From Daphnia carinata (lineage: Eukaryota > Arthropoda > Branchiopoda > Diplostraca > Daphniidae), in assembly GCF_022539665.2 (NCBI RefSeq), contig NC_081336.1, positions 1,054,001 to 1,118,000 of the forward strand: a stretch of DNA of 64,000 bases. Reading direction: 5' to 3'. Shown here piece by piece: positions 52,822 through 64,000 of this stretch. Within the stretch, counting starts at the first letter, position 1; every line of letters begins with the position of its first letter. The position numbers and the translations under genes were made by a program. The notes beneath the pieces are model-generated. The model had not been told where the DNA came from, ran no database searches, and saw only the letters and a program-made list of their open reading frames with translations.

Positions 52822-55800
52822 CTACCAGAGGCGGACAAAGTTCATGTCTCGGAATTTCGCCTGAGCCCTAGCGTCCCAGTAGGTGTGGGCGAATTCCCAT
52901 TTTTCGCCGTCTTCGTCGGCGACACTATCAGACGCGGTGCACCTGAACCACCTGGGTTTGTGCTTGATACCGCGTTGCTCGTTGGCAATGCGTCGCTCGC
53001 GCTGAGCTTGCTCCAGTTGCAACTTGGAAGCTTCGGCCCCTGGGACGTTACCTTCTTCCAGCAGGCGCTGATCTGGACGGAATCGGCTGTCAGTGGGTGG
53101 AAGGACGTCCAGCCAGACACGGCTCCAGATCGTTCAATTCAATGGCGAAACGAGAGAAGCCGTAATAGTGCTCGTGATCTTCGGGTAATGCACCGGGTCG
53201 CCAAACACAACGGGCAGATGGCGCCACTCCGCAGTACAAACCTTCGCACCATTTGCCTATGATGATAGCGAAAACGTATTCAAATGAATTGGCCCTTTTC
53301 TTTGCGTCACTTAAGAAATTACCAAACAAATGATGGACGAGTTTGCCATCGGGGTTGGTGACGGAGCCAACAACTTCGTAACGATTGGACGACCAATACG
53401 AGGCTTTAGCGAAATTCAGCTTGCAACGTATGCCCTTGTTGTTGGTGATGATGAGGTCACCGTATTGGTCAACCCAACGTTGGCCGCCAAACAGATTGTG
53501 AACGCAGGTGGTCACCTTGTTCCACCGGTAATGATCCTTGTGCTTTGGCAATCGAACATTGACCGTTCCTATAATTAACAAATGCAAATGAACGATTGAA
53601 ATGATGATTCACATTTCATTGTGGCTATTTACCCAAAGGCTGGAACTCCATCGACTTTCCCCAGAATTTCGTTTTGATTCGAATGTCCTGCCAAAACTCG
53701 AAGTTGTCGGACGAGGCGTAACAGGCGCTGATGGGCGGATGATGACTCACCTGAGAACAGACAACAAATTAAAGAAAATGTGACGCAACTTGTATGACAC
53801 CATACCTGTTCGCCGATATACTTGAAGCCTTTGTCTTCACGGACGCACTCGTAGGTTTCGCCCAGCAAAGGATTAAAGGGCTTGTGACCTGCGCGTACGT
53901 GAGAGGACCCGTACGCCGAAACGGCAAAGGCGGCAATTAGTACCATTCGTTCATATGGATCTTCGGTTTCCGAAGCCTTGTCCAGCAGTTCGCTGTACTC
54001 CAATTCTTCGCTAAGACGTTGCAACATTCCTAAATTCGGTTTCCCGTGAGCCAATAAGCAGGTAAATCTATTAGTTAACGTTCTCTGTCGCAACCCAACT
54101 GGGGGGGGGGGGTACGATTTGTTTGTTATTTAAACTTACCTATAGGTTCGTTGAGGACGACGGGCATGGAAACTTTGGACAAATCCTTTCCGATATTCCG
54201 TTTCATCAAGTTCCACAGACTAAGATCCTCCGTACTGGGTTTAGGGGTCGGCAACTTTGTCCGGCGCCCAGTGGTGCACTTGACCACCGGCTCGGGAGAT
54301 TCTACGTGCAAAAAAAGACCATCCGTTCATCGTAAAGATGCAATTTCCTTGTAATGAAATGTTAAAACACACCTGGATCGTTGGACGCTTCGTTGCCCAT
54401 TTCGCTGGCCTCGCTGACACTGCCCTCTTCTTCCGCCTCGTTTTCGCCTTCCATTTCGGTTTCGCTGGCATCGGACGACGAATCGCTGACGGCAACATCC
54501 GTTAGATATTCCTTGGCATCAAAGAATTCCGACTGGCTGACACAAGAGCTACTGTAAGAAAGTGAATGGTGGCCCAGTCGGGCAGATGCATTCAAATCCA
54601 ATTCCAGGGACATGGTTAGGTTGGGGCCTTCAATCGCCACTTCCGCTTCACTTCGAATTTTCTGTAAACGGGCACGCAATTCGTTGTTCTGCTGGACGGC
54701 CATATGGAGAGCGCAGCGGAGTGAGGCGACCATGCTAGGAACTGCTGCAGATGGGAAAATGCAATTATCGTTCAAGAAGCAAGAAAATGGGTTAATTAGC
54801 ATAAATCCATTGCGAATTTCTCACCGACGCCACCGTCACGCTGCAGAGTCGCTCCGTTACGAGAAGAAATTGACGACGTTTCTGTGGCTGTTTCGATGAC
54901 CAACTTGAGACGCTCTCGTTCGTGATTCAGCGTGCGTAAACACGTTGTGAGCCGCCCTATCAGATCTTGAGCCCCATTCAGAAAATCGTGACCTGGATCG
55001 GTTGGCGAGAGCATGTTACAATCCGACATGGGCGGGACCAACATTTCAGTTGCCGAAGATCCGTTCATCGATGGCGAGAGAGACGGGATACTACAGCTCA
55101 GTGGGGAGTGCTTGTCGTTCAGAGCAACGTTGATATTGGCTGCAAGACAAACAAAACAAAAAGAAGCACATTAAATAACGGTATTCCTACTGAATGATTT
55201 ATGGCGTGAGAACAGACCCGACTCGGATTCGGACATGGAAGCAGAAGCAGGTGGCTCAGCAGAGTTGGTGCTCGTATTCGATTTGTTCTTTTTGCGTCGC
55301 AAAACAAACTTTTTCCTATCTTTCTTAGTGGCCGGTGAAATATTTCCAGTCGTCGATTGACTATCGGACGAGTGGCTCCATGCTCCAGCACACTTAACCA
55401 GATGAATGAGTCTCTCCTGAGCGGAAACGATGTCATTGTTTAGTTGTTCCAATGCTGCAGAACTTTCGCTCAGCAGCATATTGGCTCTCGATGGTTTCAG
55501 GTTTCGCATCAATGAGCCTTCACGTGACATGGGCATCAAACTTTCTGCTGTACCAAAACTGGTTGATACATGAAGGCCGACAACTCCTGTAGGGCTCATC
55601 TCATCTCGATTACAAGGAGAAAGCACTGGAGACGCCACCATCTTCTGAGCCGCTTCGCGGCTGTGCAATTGCTGCTGACGAAATTGACGATGTTCTTTCA
55701 ATGCTTCTAACCACTGTCCAAATTCTTCTCGCGATTTCACCTGATTAACGTAAAAACATTGATTAATCGAATCAACGGTCATATTTGTTTATTTGTTGTT

Positions 55801-56426
55801 TTCATGTTTCACGTGGGTACCTTGATATGGTAAATAAATACTTCGGCATCAATGTCGATACGGCATCGACGTCGTTTGGCCGAGATGACAGATAAGCCAA
55901 GATCTACAGAGCCGTGAGGTTTGCCTCGAGCTATATCGGCTGATCGTTTGGCGTACATCAAACTGCCTTTGTCTAGTACAAAATATCTCTGAAGATTAGA
56001 AAAAAGAATTAGAAATCTCTTTAGCAGGTATAACTATTCATCAATTGATACCTTGTGCCATCCTTTCAAGGGCCATTTACGTTTTTTTAGAAGAACTCCT
56101 TCGAGCTTATTGGGTACTTGATCCCCACTTTGGATATTCTTGAAGCTATCAATGATTTCCCATTCTGCCCCACGTCTTCTTTGCTTTGTTTTGACTTGCT
56201 GGTGTAGGTCCAATCCAGATGGTGTTGATTTCACAGGTGATCTGCCATTTTCGTTGTTTGATTCAGCAGACAGACTATTGGTCTCTGTGCTCAGTTCAGA
56301 GTCAGAGATCCTTTCACTGTGGGATTTAGTGTGATGTCTCAATCGGGGGCTTCTTTCCATTTTCCCGTCCAGAGCCTTGGAATCCAAACTTTCTGGTTCC
56401 GTAGCAATCTGCCTTAATCCAGACAT
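52822..56426 (-). CDS. Oxysterol-binding protein-related protein (ORP3/6/7 type), frameshifted near 3' end
   Basis: Lipid-transfer protein acting at ER contact sites. Exons 56426-56052, 55988-55821, 55740-55218, 55139-54825, 54744-54373, 54301-54140, 54029-53806, 53750-53633, 53568-53323, 53256-52822 (about 978 residues if the frame is continuous). The PH domain runs about residues 105-225 ([25 protein letters not shown] to [11 protein letters not shown]). A canonical FFAT motif, EFFDAKE, lies near residue 535 and recruits VAP on the ER, followed by an acidic tract. The sterol-binding ORD starts near [16 protein letters not shown] and has [24 protein letters not shown] and the signature [12 protein letters not shown]. 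The end ([25 protein letters not shown]) is out of frame with exon 10's start: one extra base near 53106-53110 (LNDLEPCLA then VLPPTDSRF). As written the frame ends at 53090. Confidence 0.9.
53104..53112 (-). other. 1-base frameshift in ORP exon 10
   Basis: Minus-strand reading runs [13 protein letters not shown] in one frame. Then [20 protein letters not shown], a conserved ORP block, is in the next frame, with no room for an intron. One G too many in GGCTGGACG would explain it. Confidence 0.75.
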
Positions 56427-59400
56427 TATTATCTAACCAGGTCTGATGATTACCATAGTAGTGCAGCTGATTTTCTCAATAAAAGTGCATACACACACGT
56501 CTTCAGGCTGAAAGAGAATGTACCATAAAATTAGAACAACATAACAACAAAAATTAACAGCCTTGCAAAAGGTTAATTTTTGCGGTGGCCCTTCACTTTC
56601 GTCCTAATCTCACGTTTTTGACACATGACGTCCCTTTCCTGGTTGCTAAATAAGTGAGAAATTACCAAGTACTAAATGATGTGGACAATGGATATCTCTT
56701 TCAACTTTCACAGCCGGCAACGAAAGAGGTCCGGCCTCCTCAAACGAACCCGAAAATAAAATTCCAGGACGCAAAAACAACCAACACAGCACAAGGATTA
56801 TAGAGACTGGACTGCTAGCGCAAAAGTAGAAAAACTAGTCAGTCAGTTGACTTGAGCCAACCAACCAACACGGCAGGCTATTGAACCAACAGCTGCGGTG
56901 GCTCTACTTTTGTCTTCTGGCCTGATTTTGCTTTTGTAACGTTATGAAGAAGAGGAAGGGGGACGTCCGCCTCCATGCGATAACATATTTTACGCAATGT
57001 CACGCTACACGAATCTATAAAAGACAACAGCAGAGATGGACTGTTGTTTTGGAAAATAGCGAAAGTCAAAAGGAATGAACCAAGGCCACAAAACAATTTC
57101 TCAGGAGGGTTTCGACTCTTATTAGTTTTGCTTAGACTAATGTTTTTGTTTTGTTTTTTTTCTTTGCAGGGAAACAGCTGTTGGAGAAGATGAGAAGGGA
57201 GTTTTGTTTTGTGTTGAGCGCTCGACTAAACTTCATAATGTACCTCGGGAAACGTGTCTCGGATACTCTCCCGTTGCATCGTAATAATGAAATCGATCTC
57301 ACGTTCGATAATGACTACAGTAAGCCAACGAGCCTTTCAGATACAGCCGCCTCTTTTAAGTCCGTCTCGTCGGTTATTCCCATCAGACACACAAAAAGGG
57401 GTACAGAAAAGCATCATTTACAGCTCCAGAGTTGTTTTGGAAATATATATATCCAAGCTAGCGACTATCTAGAAAGCGTTTAAGAATATCTCGTACGATA
57501 TCGATACTTAAACCCAATCATGTGTGACTGAGTATACGTATATGACGCCATTCTTACATCGAGCATCGATTTCGGGATTTCTTGACCCATGACATTTAAA
57601 CACTTTAAGGTTGGGGAAGGAAATCTGAGCGTTCAATACTATTTGGCGTTGTGATGAAAATTGCGACTATATTCGACTGGAAATTCGAAGTTGAAAAAGA
57701 ACCTATGCCGATAGATAACAAAAACGACTAGTGAGCGAAAAAAGTCAAATTTATCGAGTTATGCAGCACTTTTGTTTTCCGCAGAGTCTATCTCTGTCAT
57801 CACTGGAGAGAGAAAGATATTTCTACAAACGTATAATCAGGTCAAGCACGCCACGCATGCAGTAAAAGACGAAAAAAACAAGTAACATGATGCCAAAATA
57901 TTTATTTCTCTTGCCGCGTGACTTGATATCTATCCGTTACTATACAAGCAAGCACGAATAGCATAAGATAAGAACTGTATCGATGCAACACTGCAATCCG
58001 TGAGGAATCGAGAATGCAAACATTAAAAAGGAGTACCGTACGTCCCCAGTCTTTCAGGCCTTTTTGCAATTCAATTTAAAGTTGTATTAGTCGAGTTGAA
58101 TAAACGAAGGTAATGGGGTTTGCGCAATGCACAACAATTGTAAGATGACTATGGTACTGTAAGAGCCGATTTCTAGTTTTCATCCATCGTGACAGTATAA
58201 AAACCATCGAAGCAGCCAGAATTTCTAATCCCCAACCGCATTTGTGGCAAAGTGAAAGGCCCAAATGATTCCTTTTTACATTATTTATACACCCATATGT
58301 ATTTAATTCTGTTCTCTTTCACTTTTCTATTTTTTTTTTGTACTGCGCATTGCAGCTATTTTAGAAGCAGAAACAGTATGCGTAATTCAGTTAATAGATG
58401 GCATTGTTCCGTGAAGTATTCTTGATGTGCAGAAATCCGTCGGTAGATGACACTTTACCAATAACTATTCTTGATGCTAGATGCCGTTGTAAAAGCAACC
58501 ATGTCCGAAACAAAAATAGTTTACAAAAGGCAATAAATCACTCACTCTTCCCTACGGGAAACAAAAAAATTGAAAGGGCACAACGTAAAAGAAAAGAAAA
58601 TATTAGAACGGGAAATAGATACTCGAATTCTTTATCAAACGGTGTCCACTGGCGGTGTGATTTCCGCCCAGGGCCTAAGGCTCTACCACAGAACACCTTG
58701 TGGGCGCGCAAATGGCTGCTAGCGAATCGAATAAACTTAAATAGTTCTTGCTATTAAACAGACTCACGCAGTTTTACTTTGACCTCAGTGAAATCTGATC
58801 TAATTTCTCCAACCATTTGTCGCCTGTTAAAATAAGGACACAGAAGAAATAGGTTTCTGAAGAACCAACTAAACAGTTCGTGATCGATTTTGCTCTGCCA
58901 ATCTCAGTACAACTAGTGAGTTTCCTCACACTAAACGGTGCTGATATCACATATTCCTTGTCGATTGATCGTATGCAAAACAAAGTGGTTTTGTCAATGC
59001 CATCGTCACGGTTGTTTCCCAACAAGACCATTTTTTCCCACCAAAAGTGCTATCTGCTTCCTACATTCCTGAACTCGTATGCAAGGGAACCGTTGGTAGC
59101 GACTGGTACGTTTAAAAATAATAGCCACAGTCCAACGGACATTGTTTTTCATTTTTTAGCCTTGAAAGAGTACCTGGCACAGCCGCCCTCGATATTTTGA
59201 ACAAGACAAATAATAAAAACACGTTTTCCAAAGCATTTTATTCCCCTGCGGTAATGTGCCCCCGATCGACGGTAAATTCAGACTTGAACTACTGAACACG
59301 TTAATCTTGGCTGCCAATCTTTTTTTAAAAACCAAAACAGGTTTAACCTTGAATTACTAACGGTCTTAATCCGACATAACATAACCTGTTCCCTTCACTG

Positions 59401-59884
59401 TGTTTAATATTATGCGAGGGTCGAACTGGTTCTGGTATGCACGCAGTGGGTTAGATGGAAATACTTTTACGGAGTACAGTATTTTCGCTTTTCTGCAGGC
59501 AAGGTTGGCAGTGCGTTAATATTTATATCCGCGCAGAGTGTACCGATCAACAGGTAGTAGTGCTAGACGATGGCTGGGAACACTTCAGGTGTGTCTGTGG
59601 CCAAAAAAAGATGCCAAATCGGCCCGTGCTAGCAGTGTAAGTAACTTTAATGCTCTCGAGTTGTCAGGGACGCGCCGCTCTCGTTTGGCCACTCGTCGAG
59701 TGCTGCGTATTTGGTGTTAACTGTTAGACTGAAACATGTGATTCAACAGATCGCATCAAGTTAACAACCAGCACGATCAGATTGTTTGGATTACATTGGA
59801 ATTTGGATTTCCAACTATTTTCGTTAATGCTGGACAAGCAAATTCCGGGACCAAGTTAGCGAGCGAGGAATTTTGAGGCAAGAA
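56427..59884. other. Intergenic, nothing firmly coding
   Basis: Lies between the divergently oriented ORP and LHFPL genes. It must hold both promoters. A frame at 57151-57483 follows an acceptor-like TTTGCAG but has no family resemblance. Frames at 58398 and 58880 are also anonymous. No repeats or RNAs were recognised. Confidence 0.45.
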
Positions 59885-61258
59885 ATGGTGCCCAGTGTTG
59901 CTCAAGTTGAGTTCATCGAGTCCTCACACATGTACACCTCCAACTATCTGCGAAGCTCCAAGGCTGTAGGAGTTCTCTGGGGGTATGTTTAACTCTTATC
60001 ATTGATTAACACACTGAACTTAACATTTGGTTGCATTTTGTATCCAGTGTCTTTACATTCTGCTTTGCCATCATTGATGTGGTGGTCTTCATTCAACCCC
60101 AGTGGATAGGAGATACTGTGGAATCGAAAGGCACAGGATACTTTGGCCTTTGGAAACACTGCAGTCTGGTTAAAAGTGCAGTTGGTCAAGAGATCATTTG
60201 CAAAGGTCAGCTCGAGGATTTCAACACCATCCTGAATCCAGCTTTCAGAGCCGCTACAGTTTTTGTAGGCCTCTCAGTGGTGGTGATTGTCCTGTGCCTC
60301 TGTGCCATGCTCTTCTTCTTCTTCTTCAGCCCATCGACCGTCTTTCATATTTGCGGCTGGCTCCAGTTCTTTTCCGGTAAATATGAATTCCTTTTGTGAA
60401 ACCAATAAAAAAAAAAAAAAACAACTTTCGCAACCCATTATTCCGATGTGGAACGTGACCCAGATATAGATCGTTCAAACGCAGAAACGGTGAAAGCCTG
60501 CTATCTTTTAAACGTCATTCAACTTTCCGCTCGGGTGCACTGGCATTGTTGTCTATTGTCTCACGTTTTCTTTTACGACAACCCTTGTCACTCCCGTTGT
60601 CAGACCGGAACGTTTCTATCACGTTATTACCGTGAAAAGAAAGATTTCAACGACGATAACAATCGGCTTTCGAATCCACTAGCCCTGATATTTATTTCTA
60701 TTTATTTATTTCTTTGGCAGGCGCGTTTTTAATAGTAGGTGTTTTGGCTTTCCCTGGAGGCTGGTCGGATCCATCTGTCCAAGAAGTATGCGGTCCTTCA
60801 GCAAGACATTTTTATCCCGGACAATGCGGACTTCGATGGGCCTATATCTTGGCAATGATAGGCGTGGCAGACGTCCTCGTCCTAGCCGCTTTAGCATTCA
60901 CGCTTGCCGTCCGTCATGTCAAACTATTATCTCTTCAGCCTTATCCGATCATCTACAAAGGTATGTTGACATCCATTCCCGTTACACAAATAACAGCCAT
61001 TAAGTTTGTCATGACTTTCTAGGTGAAGTGAATCAAGGTTACGCCAATGACGGCGGCCATCGGTCGCGTCGATCTTCTGCCCACACCGTTTCCGGCCAGT
61101 CGGTAGCCATGTTTCCCCATCCTGGTGAAATTCATGACCGAATGCCGGAATATGGAACTCCCTACCGAGCTGGTCATCGTTCTATCAATAAACCGCCTTC
61201 AGCTCATTCCTACCGGCCGGAATATGCTAGCTCCAATCAACATCGCTTCCATCTATGA
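59885..61258 (+). CDS. LHFPL-family tetraspan membrane protein
   Basis: Exons 59885-59982, 60048-60376, 60721-60960, 61023-61258 give 300 residues. Four transmembrane segments are clear: VGVLWGVFTFCFAIIDVVVF, a second near VFVGLSVVVIVLCLCAML, a third from CGWLQFFSGAFLIVGVLAF, and a fourth in LRWAYILAMIGVADVLVLAAL. Family marks: NYLRSSKAVGVLW, IQPQWIGD, GYFGLWKHC, FPGGWSDPSVQEVCG, QCGLRWAYILA. Vertebrate LHFPL3/4/5 assist GABA-A receptors or the hair-cell mechanotransduction channel, and Drosophila has Tmhs. The approximately 85-residue cytosolic tail after HVKLLSLQPYP is basic and His/Ser-rich and is not conserved with vertebrate forms. The start Met is in the family-typical place before the first helix. 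Confidence 0.9.
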
Positions 61259-61734
61259 TAAGGATATATATATATATTTTAAACCACTCAAACCACTTTA
61301 CTATTCATTTTTGCTCTAGCGGGCAAAACTCGGACATTTAAAATAAATTAGACTATCTAGTGCATAGCCCTTTTTAAAAACAACTGCACGCCGGCACCAT
61401 GTTTGATTGCGTCGATCTGAATGTATTACGTGTACATTAACATTCCTTTCTCTTTTTTTATCCGTCCCGAATTTGTATTTAAATATTTTTTAAAAATTGT
61501 TTTACACAATGGATATTATCATCAACTTTTTTTATCTCCCTTTTTCTTTTCGTGGTCAAAACATTCAAACACACAAAAAAAAAAATACAAAAAAAGAGAA
61601 TGTGACTTAATTTTTTTTGGCTGCAGTGACGAAATACTGAACTAGATTTCGTTATTGTTTTAAAGAAAACTAAAAAACAAAGTCTTCTAATGACTAGAGG
61701 TAACGTTTACGAAGAATGACTCATTGATTTGCTT
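61259..61734. other. Short intergenic between convergent genes
   Basis: 3' flanks of the LHFPL gene and of Pox neuro. A TA repeat sits at about 61264-61275. Nothing else recognised. Confidence 0.5.
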
Positions 61735-62974
61735 TTAACTGTCGTCTTTTTTCAGCAGATCATCGATGGCGTACGAAATCTTTTTACGTTTAACAGTTTG
61801 AGATTGCGCGACTGGAGGTGGATCGGCTGGATGAACGTCAGATGTCCGCTTGCTGCTACTACAATCTAATGGCGCTGGATCGTAACTGGACGATGTGGCC
61901 GATGTCGATGGAATCGGCAAATCCAATTGATGCACATTTGAAAGTCCGGCGGATGGCTGTGCAGTTCCAGGCAACGCTTGATGTTGTTGTTGTTGCTGGA
62001 GCGTTGCTGATTGATTGCTGATGAAAAGCTGCTGCATGTGATGACCTACCATTAGACCGGGCCATTCAGCCGCTAAAGAACTGGAGGCGGATGCAGCCTC
62101 GCGGAGGATTCGATTAATGGATGAAACCGATGGCACCTGACCTGGATCGCAAATGCGTTGGCTCAGCAAAGCTTCGCGAATCTCAGAAGCGAAGAGCGAC
62201 GGCCGTTCGCTCTTCAGTCGGAGAACCTTCCGCACGACGCTAGGCGTCGCGATCTTAAAGTAACGGTAAAAAAACCCAAATTTCACGTTTAACAAATTGT
62301 CGGTTATTCCCACGAACAATTAACGAAGCAAATTTTTGCGGTCGTTTGTTGTTTGAAAGATTTACAATTTCATGCTGGAACACTTTTTCTAACTAATTAC
62401 TGCTTGACTAATTAAGAATTCTTTTCGCGGCTGCCTGATTTCCCATAAATTTCAATTAAGAAAACACAATGGCAAATTCAAAATTCAAAAAAATCTAAAT
62501 AAGAATTTCATACGTGCGTTAAAATCACTAGGCGCACAAACGCGCTATCTATAGGCCTACGGATTTAATAGAATCTAAAATATTTAAAACCTTGTGCTTG
62601 TTGTTGACAGCAACCGATCCGGGCCGGATTGATCCTGTTTCATAAAAACGCGTGAGTATTTTAGAAACGCATCCGTGAGAGACGAGCAATTGTCGTGAAA
62701 TGTCACACGGACGGACACCGAGGAGCGCCAGCTGAACGATCCGTCGGCGAACGTAATCTGGTAGAGGCCGTCCATTAACGAAAACACCACCCAACTGATT
62801 GACTCCGGCCTGACCTGAACATTCACGTAAGTATTGTTTTAATTAAATTTAAACTCTTTAAAAAAAAAAAATAAGATTAAGTCAGACGTTGTCAAATATT
62901 CAAAGAAGATTAGAGGGGGAAATTTTCGTATGATTAGATCAGAATACGTTGATGTTTTTACCTGTGTGGGGCAT
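61735..62974 (-). CDS. Poxn: Pox neuro, paired-domain transcription factor
   Basis: DNA-binding regulator of sensory-organ identity in insects. Exons 62974-62962, 62814-62591, 62253-61735 give 251 residues. The 13-base first exon encodes MPHT plus the first base of Gly, exactly the Pox neuro start. The PAI half of the paired domain follows ([61 protein letters not shown]). The RED half is [50 protein letters not shown]. No homeodomain is present, as expected. Oddities: the linker after SIRPG is SVAVNNKHK in place of the usual GSK-containing linker, and the normally conserved FAWEIR is FASEIR. The tail has a Gln tract and ends with an eh1-like YAIDDLLKK. It is shorter than Drosophila Poxn. Confidence 0.92.
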
Positions 62975-64000
62975 GATCTGCGATCAAGCAGTGGGGCGGA
63001 TGACGTGACGCAGGGCCGGAAAAATGACGTCCTGCTTGAAAATGGATTATGGAATGAAAAACATTAAAAATCTCTGATGTTTCGAACGTGTGTGTCCCTC
63101 CCATTTTACATGTACACACGCGATATGACGCTAATCTGATCTGACAGTTGGCCGACGGGATTAAATCAAAACGCACGGGATCCGTTTGAATTTCTTTTTC
63201 TAAACATCCTCGACGTTTGCTGCTCACTTTTGTGGGCGGACATCATTTTCCCGTGTTTCCTCTCGTCACTTTTGACGTCCAATTTTTTTTTTTAACTTTC
63301 CAAAGGGGTATCTATCGATAACGCGTTCAATAATAAATCGACATCAACGTGAGCCACGTCGCGCAACGTCTAACTTTCAAAGTTTCCATCGTGTGTATAA
63401 CCAAACCGAAAATTCGCATATGACTCAATGAAATCAATGAATCCAAATCAATTATTTTGAATTGTGATTTCATTTTGCAAAACGAACCGATTGAACTGTG
63501 CAATTTCATTTTTACCTTGGCAGAAACGGAAATCCAAAAGGACGACACTGAAACTTGCGATGAAAAACGTATAATTGCGAGCGAAATCGAAGCGATTGAG
63601 GACTTTTATACGGTTGGGATGACACAAGTGACTGGTGCAAAGATTTTCGGTCCAGGGCCACCAATCAACGGCGTTTCGGAAGAGGGATGGCAAAGCGCGT
63701 AGAACGGAGGCAAAAGGGCGTAGGTTATACGCGTCTCAAATGTGTTTCTCTGCTTCTGTTTCGTGTTTTGCGTCTGCGTGTGACGTCATCAGAGCGTAAC
63801 TTTAACAGAAGCATAGCCGGAACTGTGCAAAACTCTCTTTTACAGCTCCGCCCCGTCATCTTCCGGATAGAGCTCCGCCCCGCTGTCAGTGTCACGGAAC
63901 CAACCGCAAATCTCATCCGAAAAAAAAGAAATCGAATTCACCACTCCCTTTTTCTCTATGATCTTTTTTTTTTCAAATGTCATCAACTATAAAATCTTTA
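62975..64000. other. Pox neuro upstream region
   Basis: Likely 5' UTR, promoter and enhancer DNA of Pox neuro. Short frames only. Two copies of a TGACGTCA-like palindrome half (gtgacgtcatc near 63780 and tgacgtcc near 63270) are suggestive of CREB-type sites but unproven. Confidence 0.4.

Noticed and set aside
57151-57483. 110-codon plus frame after an acceptor-like site
   Set aside because: No family match and no partner exons found.

Overview
The window looks like nuclear DNA of a small arthropod with a compact genome, most probably a branchiopod crustacean such as Daphnia. Genes are split into many short exons by introns that are mostly 55-120 bases. The intergenic DNA is AT-rich and full of homopolymer runs. 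The gene set is animal and arthropod in character: a boss/GPRC5-like receptor, a Pox-neuro paired-domain gene and animal-type PEP-synthase-like dikinases. The genus is an inference, since no species-specific marker was identified. Exon boundaries below were read by hand from GT/AG (rarely GC/AG) sites, and reading phase was checked exon by exon.

Layout. 1-1059 (-): 3' end of a class C-type 7TM receptor. 2676-5195 (+): CDC45 replication factor, 13 exons. 6370-8835: a long inverted repeat with near-matching arms whose loop carries three tRNA-like sequences. 9954-12401 (-): PHF7/G2E3-type PHD-finger gene. 13732-17155 (-): prosaposin with seven saposin-B repeats between two saposin-A caps. 18105-18807 (+): small secreted protein with two beta-defensin-like six-cysteine motifs. 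19829-21482 (-): KCTD1/15 BTB gene. 21.5-26.4 kb: a gene desert.

26436-31399 and 32322-37323 (-): tandem pair of large dikinase-like proteins with the domain order of rifampin phosphotransferase (ATP-grasp, central domain, C-terminal phospho-histidine domain). The first has a 2-base coding deletion. 38413-39682 (-): ZDHHC3/7-type palmitoyltransferase. 40085-42437 and 43273-45540 (-): tandem pair of acyl-CoA ligases with mitochondrial-type leaders. 47485-50040 (+): coronin. 52822-56426 (-): oxysterol-binding-related protein with PH, FFAT and ORD regions and an apparent 1-base frameshift near the end. 59885-61258 (+): LHFPL tetraspan protein. 61735-62974 (-): Pox neuro.

Most genes are unrelated housekeeping or developmental loci. 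The 26-46 kb stretch stands out: two metabolic gene families, each freshly duplicated in tandem on the same strand, with patches of near-identity that include introns and suggest recent gene conversion. The most unusual items are the RPH-like dikinase pair, the inverted repeat with its tRNA-like loop, and the divergent Pox neuro paired domain.
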